Assembly (NCBI GenBank): GCA_009781815.1
Contig: WQVB01000029.1
Coordinates: 1 to 9,665 of the forward strand
Direction of reading: 5' to 3'
Length of the DNA: 9,665 bases
DNA from: Defluviitaleaceae bacterium
GTDB lineage: Bacteria > Bacillota > Clostridia > Lachnospirales > WRAX01
The notes beneath the pieces were generated by a model. It ran no database searches. It was not told the DNA's origin and saw nothing but the letters and a program-made list of their open reading frames with translations. Each line of letters starts with the position of its first letter. The stretch's first letter is position 1. The position numbers and the translations under genes are program-made. Shown here in pieces: positions 5,259 through 9,665 of this stretch.

Positions 5259-6029
5259 CTAATCAACTTCTTCATCCTCTTTAGGGAAGGGGATAATTTT
5301 AGGTTCAGTTTTATCACTTGGTCTACCCTTTGCCCTTTCTTTAGATTTATTTGATAAGGCAAAATTGTGGTTTGGTAAGCTGGATGCCTTTGAGTAATCA
5401 TCAGCATCATCAACAATATAAGAGGTTGATGGAGCAAGGTGCTCTTTCCAATCTTCTTGATAAAATAGCTGGAAATCAGCGTTATAACCTTCGCACACAA
5501 CTGAGGATACAAAGCCGTATTTCTCTTCAAAAGAAACCAAAAAAACTTGTTCAACTTCCATTGCGGTGAGACCCAAAACGCCAGCTATCGACGCAGCTTT
5601 AGAGCTAAGCGAATTAAGGACTTCATTTGGTAATGGTTGCAAGAAATTTATCTGGCCTTCAATAAATCCTTTGTCTTTATTGAAACATCTTAGTAATGCA
5701 GAAATATAGTGATAAACACTTTTGCCATCTTTGAAATCTTGAAATAATTTCTCTAAACGTTTTTTACGGATGAAAAGAAATAAAGTTTTAGTCGGCTTAT
5801 GATAAGATACAACCACTTCCCATAAAGAGCTGGCGACAAAAGCACTAGACACAATATCGACGAGGATTTCTGAATCCAAAATGCGAGTGTTGAATAAATC
5901 CCATTTTGAAGCATGATAAGAGTTTTTTGTTTTCGTGGTAGCCATATGGTTTTTATGATCTTCGCCCATGGCAAGAGCGAGATCGCTACATAAGGCTCTT
6001 TTAACCTCATCGCTTAAAAATTTTTCCAT
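5259..6029 (-). CDS. Uncharacterised protein paired with the XRE/ImmA-IrrE protease
   Basis: This is a 256-residue soluble protein without signal peptide or membrane segment. Notable stretches are KWDLFNTRI (42-50), SLWEVVVSYHKPTKTLFLFI (68-87), a helical middle, and ADFQLFYQEDW (184-194). The tail from about 203 looks disordered: polar, lysine-rich near 228-244, then IIPFPKEDEEVD. From memory the pattern resembles a small family often next to XRE/ImmA-IrrE genes (annotated DUF5986 in some genomes), but I cannot confirm that. No nuclease, PIN or kinase motif is visible. The start has GGAG (6035-6038) 5 bases upstream and the operon's own promoter at 6082-6110. It is the first gene, and the protease follows after 20 bases. 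Toxin-like partner, sensor or protease substrate are all open; the flexible tail is a natural candidate for cleavage. Confidence 0.75.
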   Translation of the reverse strand: MEKFLSDEVKRALCSDLALAMGEDHKNHMATTKTKNSYHASKWDLFNTRILDSEILVDIVSSAFVASSLWEVVVSYHKPTKTLFLFIRKKRLEKLFQDFKDGKSVYHYISALLRCFNKDKGFIEGQINFLQPLPNEVLNSLSSKAASIAGVLGLTAMEVEQVFLVSFEEKYGFVSSVVCEGYNADFQLFYQEDWKEHLAPSTSYIVDDADDYSKASSLPNHNFALSNKSKERAKGRPSDKTEPKIIPFPKEDEEVD

Positions 6030-6081
6030 AAAATCTCCTTTAGGTATATACTACTAATCCATAAATCAGTTAATTAAATAG

Positions 6082-6110
6082 AGTATATCACATAAATTCA
6101 TATGTGTCAA
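6082..6110 (-). promoter_or_regulatory. Consensus promoter with embedded operator for the XRE/protease operon
   Basis: Read on the minus strand, TTGACA (6110-6105) and TATACT (6087-6082) are 17 bases apart. Inside the spacer and touching the -35 box is a perfect inverted repeat, CACATA-N6-TATGTG (6089-6106 on the plus strand). This is the usual location and size of an XRE repressor site, so self-repression by the second gene of the operon is likely. The promoter starts only about 50 bases after the ABC-F stop codon. Confidence 0.75.
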
Positions 6111-6157
6111 TAGGTAAATTTCATAAAAAGGTAATTTAAAAGAGTTGTTGTTTCAAA

Positions 6158-7681
6158 TTACAACTGCACAACCTTATCAGCAATAGTTTCCATCAACTCT
6201 CTATCATGGGTGGTGAAGAGGATGTTGCCTGGGAAGGCTTCTAGGGCATTTGATAGGGCTGTGATGGTTTCTAGGTCTAGGTGGTTTGTGGGTTGGTCAA
6301 AGATGAGGAAGTTTGCTGGGGTCATCATCATTTTGGCAAACATACAGCGGACTTTGTCGCCACCTGACAGAACGTTGGAGTTTTTTAGGGTCTCTTCTCC
6401 TGAGAAGAGCATTTTGCCTAAAAAGCCACGGATGTAGTTTTCAGAGTCATCTGTGGAGTATTGCCTTAGCCACTCTACGATGTTTTTGTTAAAGCCTTCA
6501 AAAAAGGCGGTGTTATCTTTGGGGAAGTAGGCTTTAGTTATGGTTACGCCATATTTAAACTCGCCAGCATCTGGCTCAAGCTCACCAGCTAAGATTTGGA
6601 AAAGTGCGGTGATGGCGTGCTCGCTGCCAGTAAAGGCGACTTTTTCGCCTTTGTCGAGGGTTAGACTGAAGTCCTTAAACAACTCTACCCCATCTATAGT
6701 TTTGGTGAGGCCGCTTATTGTTAGGATGTCGTTGCCTGCCTCACGCTCTGGTCTAAACTGGATGAAGGGGTAGCGGCGTGTTGAGGGTTGAATGTCATCT
6801 AGCACTATTTTGTCTAGGAGCTTTTTGCGGCTGGTTGCTTGGCGAGATTTTGAGGCATTGGCCGAAAAGCGTTGGATGAACTTTTGCAGCTCTTGTATTT
6901 TTTCTTCTTTTTTGCGGTTTTGGTCTTGCATCAGGCTAAGCATGAGTTGAGAGGATTGATACCAAAAGTCATAATTGCCTGTGTAGAGCTTGATTGAGGC
7001 AAAGTCTACGTCGCATATATAGCTGCATACGTTGTTCAAAAAGTGCCTATCATGAGAGACAACGATAACAACGCCTTCATAATCTATAAGAAACTCCTCA
7101 AGCCATTGGATGCTTTTAAGGTCAAGGTCGTTTGTGGGCTCGTCAAGCACAAGCACGTCAGGGTTGCCAAAGAGAGCTTGTGCTAGGCACACACGCACCT
7201 TTTGGCGGCCATCAAGCTCGCTCATCATCATATAGTGCTTATCTTCAGGGATGGAGAGGGATTGAAGGAGCTTTGAGGCGTCGCTTTCTGCCTCCCACCC
7301 ATTAAGGTTTGCAAACTCTGCCTCTAGCTCACCAGCGGCAACGCCGTCTTCATCGCTAAAATCTTCTTTAGCGTAGAGGGCGTCTTTTTCTTTCATTATT
7401 TCATAAAGCCTTGGATTGCCCATTATAACTGTGTCTAGCACGGTGAAAGCATCATAGGCATAGTGATCTTGCTTCAAAACAGACATGCGGCGGTTTTTTT
7501 CAAGGTGAACCTCGCCTTTTGAAGGCTCAAGCTCGCCGCTTAAAATCTTCAAAAAAGTAGACTTGCCAGCTCCGTTTGCGCCTATAACGCCATAGCAATG
7601 GCCTGGAGAAAACTTTAGGTTAATGCCGTCAAACAGCTTTCTATCGCCAAAAAATAAAGATAAATCTTCAACTTGTAACAT
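6158..7681 (-). CDS. ABC-F family ATPase (YkpA/YbiT-like), ribosome-associated
   Basis: This 507-residue soluble protein has two ABC ATPase domains, a linker and no membrane segments. ABC-F proteins bind the ribosomal E site; some protect from antibiotics, others rescue or tune translation. NBD1 has a perfect Walker A (GANGAGKST, 34-42), Walker B VLVLDEPTND (176-185) and switch His210, but its signature reads ELDGRQK (155-161) instead of LSGGQ. The inter-domain linker covers about 240-316, rich in K/R/Q. NBD2 has a good signature LSGGDK (438-443) and switch His492, but no Walker A (FTGSEHAITAL, 350-360, no lysine) and Gln463 in FDQPTNHLDL where the catalytic Glu should be. I recall a degenerate second Walker A as a feature of the YkpA/YbiT branch. 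ATG 7681 has GAGG 6 bases upstream. Expression starts from a consensus promoter with a leader of about 200 nt. No good terminator follows. Confidence 0.9.
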   Translation of the reverse strand: MLQVEDLSLFFGDRKLFDGINLKFSPGHCYGVIGANGAGKSTFLKILSGELEPSKGEVHLEKNRRMSVLKQDHYAYDAFTVLDTVIMGNPRLYEIMKEKDALYAKEDFSDEDGVAAGELEAEFANLNGWEAESDASKLLQSLSIPEDKHYMMMSELDGRQKVRVCLAQALFGNPDVLVLDEPTNDLDLKSIQWLEEFLIDYEGVVIVVSHDRHFLNNVCSYICDVDFASIKLYTGNYDFWYQSSQLMLSLMQDQNRKKEEKIQELQKFIQRFSANASKSRQATSRKKLLDKIVLDDIQPSTRRYPFIQFRPEREAGNDILTISGLTKTIDGVELFKDFSLTLDKGEKVAFTGSEHAITALFQILAGELEPDAGEFKYGVTITKAYFPKDNTAFFEGFNKNIVEWLRQYSTDDSENYIRGFLGKMLFSGEETLKNSNVLSGGDKVRCMFAKMMMTPANFLIFDQPTNHLDLETITALSNALEAFPGNILFTTHDRELMETIADKVVQL

Positions 7682-7888
7682 AATACACCTCTAATAGTAA
7701 AGCCCCTACTTGGCTTGGTTGCAAAGAGGGGCTTGAATGACAAAACAACACCACTAATTAGGACTGTTCCTAAACCTGTTTTCGTCATATTCTCCAGCAT
7801 TTTTATCGAAAGAGAAGAGCTTGACAAAGCAAAGCCAAAGCTTCGGCGAAAAACAAGCCGACAAGATGGCCAAATGGGGCTTATGAAC
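7682..7888 (-). promoter_or_regulatory. Structured leader of the ABC-F gene, possible attenuator
   Basis: About 200 transcribed bases precede the ATG. Near the start codon AAGCCCCT (7734-7727) pairs with AGGGGCTT (7707-7700), 8 bp over a 19-base loop, ending 8 bases before the ribosome site. A second AAGCCCC lies at the 5' end of the leader (7882-7876) and could pair with the same AGGGGCTT, giving two mutually exclusive folds. No proper T-run follows the local hairpin. A minus-strand frame starting at 7800 or 7788 (MTKTGLGTVL...) runs through the hairpin and past the ABC-F start, but its ribosome site is poor. Long attenuating leaders with small ORFs are common on ABC-F genes; here this is inference. 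Confidence 0.5.
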
Positions 7889-7894
7889 AGGTCT

Positions 7895-7923
7895 ATTATA
7901 AGACAATATGCCTAATTTGTCAA
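7895..7923 (-). promoter_or_regulatory. Consensus sigma-A promoter of the ABC-F gene
   Basis: On the minus strand TTGACA (7923-7918) and TATAAT (7900-7895) are exactly 17 bases apart, which is full consensus. It is divergent to the two-component operon promoter at 8021-8049. Confidence 0.88.
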
Positions 7924-7996
7924 TATGAAAAATTCGATGTCAAAACCTAGCTAGGAGCACAAGGAGCAATACTGCAACAACTATAGCACGGTTATG

Positions 7997-8014
7997 TTCG
8001 CTCATTTGAGCGAA
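7997..8014. promoter_or_regulatory. Perfect palindrome upstream of the two-component promoter
   Basis: TTCGCTCA (7997-8004) and TGAGCGAA (8007-8014) are perfect complements around TT, ending 6 bases before the -35 box of the response-regulator operon. No T-run follows on either strand, so it is not a terminator. The position suits an activator or repressor site shared between the divergent promoters. Confidence 0.5.
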
Positions 8015-8020
8015 AAATGA

Positions 8021-8049
8021 TTGACCTACCCCTTTGAATTAAGTATAAT
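8021..8049 (+). promoter_or_regulatory. Sigma-A promoter of the two-component operon
   Basis: TTGACC (8021-8026) and TATAAT (8044-8049) have a 17-base spacer. Transcription should begin near 8056, about 40 bases before the response-regulator start. Confidence 0.85.
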
Positions 8050-8094
8050 GTCATTAAAGAGACTATAAAACAAAAGAAGAAGGAATGATGCACT

Positions 8095-8505
8095 GTGGAT
8101 GAAAAAAAGAAAATTTACATGGCGGATGATGAAGACAATATAAGAGTTGCTATCAAGGCGTTTTTAGAAGGTGCTGGGTATATAGTAGAAGATTTTGAAA
8201 ATGGTGATTTGCTTTTGGATGCTTTTTCAAAAAGCCCTGCGGATTTGGTGATTTTGGATGTGATGATGCCTGGGTCCAACGGCTTTGTTGTTTGTAAAGA
8301 GTTACGAAAAATTAGCACCGTGCCTATAATTATACTAACCGCACGTGATAGTGATTTAGACTATGCCACAGGCTTAGATTTGGGAAGTGATGATTATTTG
8401 ACCAAGCCTTTTAGCCCTATGGCACTAACCATGAGGGTAAAAGCCATCTTCAGGAGGATAGAATTTGAGAAAAAAGGGCATGGGATTTGTGATGAGAAAA
8501 AATAA
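8095..8505 (+). CDS. Receiver-only response regulator (OmpR-type receiver, no output domain)
   Basis: This 136-residue protein has a complete receiver domain: acidic pair Asp11/Asp12, phospho-acceptor Asp55 in LVILDVMMPG, Thr82, and Lys104 in YLTKPFSP. The sequence is most like OmpR/PhoB-family receivers, which normally continue into a winged-helix domain to about 225 residues. Here it ends after RVKAIFRRIEFEKK plus a short tail, and the next gene starts inside it, leaving no room for a DNA-binding domain. The start is GTG 8095. The next in-frame ATG (8119) would cut into the first strand, and the upstream ATGs at 8085 and 8088 are out of frame. AAGGA at 8079-8083 is a rather distant ribosome site. 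It probably accepts phosphate from the overlapping kinase and acts by protein contact, like Spo0F or CheY, or as a phosphate sink. Confidence 0.88.
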   Translation: MDEKKKIYMADDEDNIRVAIKAFLEGAGYIVEDFENGDLLLDAFSKSPADLVILDVMMPGSNGFVVCKELRKISTVPIIILTARDSDLDYATGLDLGSDDYLTKPFSPMALTMRVKAIFRRIEFEKKGHGICDEKK

Positions 8506-9556
8506 AATCAAAAACAAAACCAAGTTGCGCAAGAGAATCCTTTTGGCATTTTCTCTCGTATTGTTTTTTTCGTTTTCAATAGCGGGTGTTTTGTCAAATA
8601 TATTGATGAGAATATTCCCTAACTATGGAAATTATTATCTTGTTGAGCAGGTGGCAGATAGGTCTAACATTGTTTCATTTATGCCTATTGGCATTATGTT
8701 TGTGGTGGCTGTGGTGGTTACATATTTTTTATCAAACTCCATAACCCGCCCCATAGAGGATTTAGGTGAGTTTGCCCTTAGCATAGGTGATGGTAACTTT
8801 AACACCAATGATTTTGAATTTCAAGATGTAGAGCTTGAAAATTTAAATGCTGCTTTAAATAAATCCGTAAGGCAACTAAAAGCCTATGACGCATCTCAGA
8901 AGGATTTTTTTCAAAACGCATCCCATGAGTTAAGAACGCCTCTTATGTCAATCAAGTGCTACGCAGAAGGCATAGTCTATGGTGTGATGGACCCTAAACA
9001 AGCAAGCGAAACCATTTTAGAAGAGACGGACAAGCTTTCAGAGCTGGTTACAGATTTGCTCTATATTGCAAAAATAGACAATATAACCACAATTTATGCT
9101 GCCGAAGATGTGGATTTAATAGGCATTATAAAAGAATGTGCTGAGCGTCAACAAGCTTTAGCCAACAAAAAGCACATTGGCTTTGTTTATAGCTTTGATG
9201 AGAGCATCATCTTATATAGCTGCATTGCGGATTTGATCTCAAGGGCTGTTGATAATTTAATATCTAATGCAATAAGATATGCCTCATCTACAATCACTCT
9301 ATCTTGTCGTAAAATAGACAAAAATATACAAATTATTGTTGCAGATGATGGAGAAGGCATAGATGAGGAAATATTGCCTTTTATTTTTCAGCGTTTTTAT
9401 AAGGGCAAAGGCGGCAACACGGGCATTGGGCTGTCTATTGTAAAATCCATATCAGAGCAACACAAAGGCCATATAAAAGCAGCAAACCTAAACAACGGCG
9501 GTGCAGCCTTTACATTAACCTTGCCCCTAGGAGGAAAAAATGGCTATAAAATTTAG
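8465..9556 (+). CDS. Membrane sensor histidine kinase
   Basis: This is a 363-residue kinase. A basic N-terminus leads to membrane segment 1 (about 25-47), an external loop of only about 23 residues, segment 2 (71-90) and a HAMP linker (about 91-143). HisKA follows with His154 in ASHELRTPL, then the HATPase domain: N box DNLISNAIRYA (263-273), G1 DDGEGI (294-299), F box FIFQRFYKG and G2 GIGLSI (320-325). All catalytic motifs are intact. The tiny external loop suggests sensing within the membrane or through a partner rather than a ligand-binding domain. I favour the TTG start at 8465 because AGGAGG (8452-8457) lies 7 bases before it; ATG 8492 (354 residues) is the alternative. The gene overlaps the receiver gene by 41 bases and the next gene by 17, so the three are translated together. 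Confidence 0.92.
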   Translation: MRKKGMGFVMRKNKIKNKTKLRKRILLAFSLVLFFSFSIAGVLSNILMRIFPNYGNYYLVEQVADRSNIVSFMPIGIMFVVAVVVTYFLSNSITRPIEDLGEFALSIGDGNFNTNDFEFQDVELENLNAALNKSVRQLKAYDASQKDFFQNASHELRTPLMSIKCYAEGIVYGVMDPKQASETILEETDKLSELVTDLLYIAKIDNITTIYAAEDVDLIGIIKECAERQQALANKKHIGFVYSFDESIILYSCIADLISRAVDNLISNAIRYASSTITLSCRKIDKNIQIIVADDGEGIDEEILPFIFQRFYKGKGGNTGIGLSIVKSISEQHKGHIKAANLNNGGAAFTLTLPLGGKNGYKI

Positions 9557-9665
9557 TGATGAAGAGTTTGTGAAGATAAAAGAGCTTTTGATGGTGTATG
9601 AATGGGCCTATAAAACAATGCTGACAAAGCTTAACATCATACAAGAAGCTCATAAGCATTTTCAA
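9540..9665 (+). CDS. Third gene of the operon, possible small alarmone synthetase (3' partial)
   Basis: Only the first 42 codons are in the window, starting MAIKFSDEEFVKIKELL. AGGAGG (9529-9534) sits 5 bases before the ATG, and the start overlaps the kinase end by 17 bases, so this is a real cistron. The visible part is a single helical stretch (LMVYEWAYKTMLTKLNIIQE) followed by AHKHFQ. From memory this resembles the N-terminal helix of clostridial small GTP pyrophosphokinases (RelQ/YjbM type, making (p)ppGpp), which have a YxxAxxxxxTKL pattern before the synthetase domain. The catalytic part is outside the window, so the call is tentative. Confidence 0.6.
   Translation, partial: MAIKFSDEEFVKIKELLMVYEWAYKTMLTKLNIIQEAHKHFQ

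Noticed and set aside
6110..6158. Intrinsic terminator after the ABC-F gene
   Set aside because: Only a weak 6-bp stem (AGTTGT/ACAACT) around the stop codon with scattered T; not convincing, so read-through into the next operon is possible.
7615..7827. Minus-strand 70-codon frame upstream of and overlapping the ABC-F start
   Set aside because: The ribosome site is poor, the frame runs 67 bases into the ABC-F gene, and no protein family is recognisable. It is kept only as a possible leader ORF in the leader entry.

Overview
The window reads as a chromosomal segment of a low-GC, Gram-positive-type bacterium, most likely an uncultured member of the Bacillota (Clostridia). The basis is strong AGGAGG/GGAGG ribosome sites, consensus sigma-A-type promoters with 17-base spacers, a class B sortase, an ABC-F ATPase of the Firmicutes YkpA/YbiT type, and an XRE plus ImmA/IrrE protease fusion. 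No phage, plasmid, rRNA, tRNA or CRISPR genes are visible.

Layout. (1) Bases 1-889 (+): the C-terminal part of a TPR protein that looks like an RRNPP-type peptide receptor or regulator; its N-terminus is off the window. (2) Bases 890-2400: a GC-richer region, almost free of genes, packed with palindromic repeats. Their hairpins have different but self-complementary stems around a constant loop. Embedded in it are two tandem copies of a small secreted-peptide gene. Copy 1 is intact (74 aa). Copy 2 is frameshifted by one base in a run of eight T. A terminator closes the region. (3) Bases 2446-4090 (+): a promoter, a class B sortase and a membrane-anchored polysaccharide deacetylase overlapping by 8 bases, then a palindromic terminator shared with the convergent gene. 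(4) Bases 4075-6110 (-): a two-gene operon, a 256-aa protein of uncertain family followed by an XRE/ImmA-IrrE metalloprotease, from a consensus promoter with a perfect inverted repeat between -35 and -10. (5) Bases 6158-7923 (-): an ABC-F ATPase with a consensus promoter and a leader of about 200 nt holding alternative pairing segments. (6) Bases 7997-9665 (+): a divergent operon with a consensus promoter, a receiver-only response regulator, a sensor histidine kinase and the start of a third gene that may be a small alarmone synthetase. All three cistrons overlap.

How it may work together. The TPR receptor and the secreted peptides next to it could be a cell-cell signalling pair, with the inserted palindromic elements separating them and the T-tract switching or killing copy 2. 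Sortase and deacetylase are a cell-surface pair. The XRE-protease pair resembles self-regulated toxin-antitoxin or stress-sensing modules. In the last operon the response regulator has no output domain, so its signal must leave by protein contact, perhaps to the third gene product. These functional links are inference.
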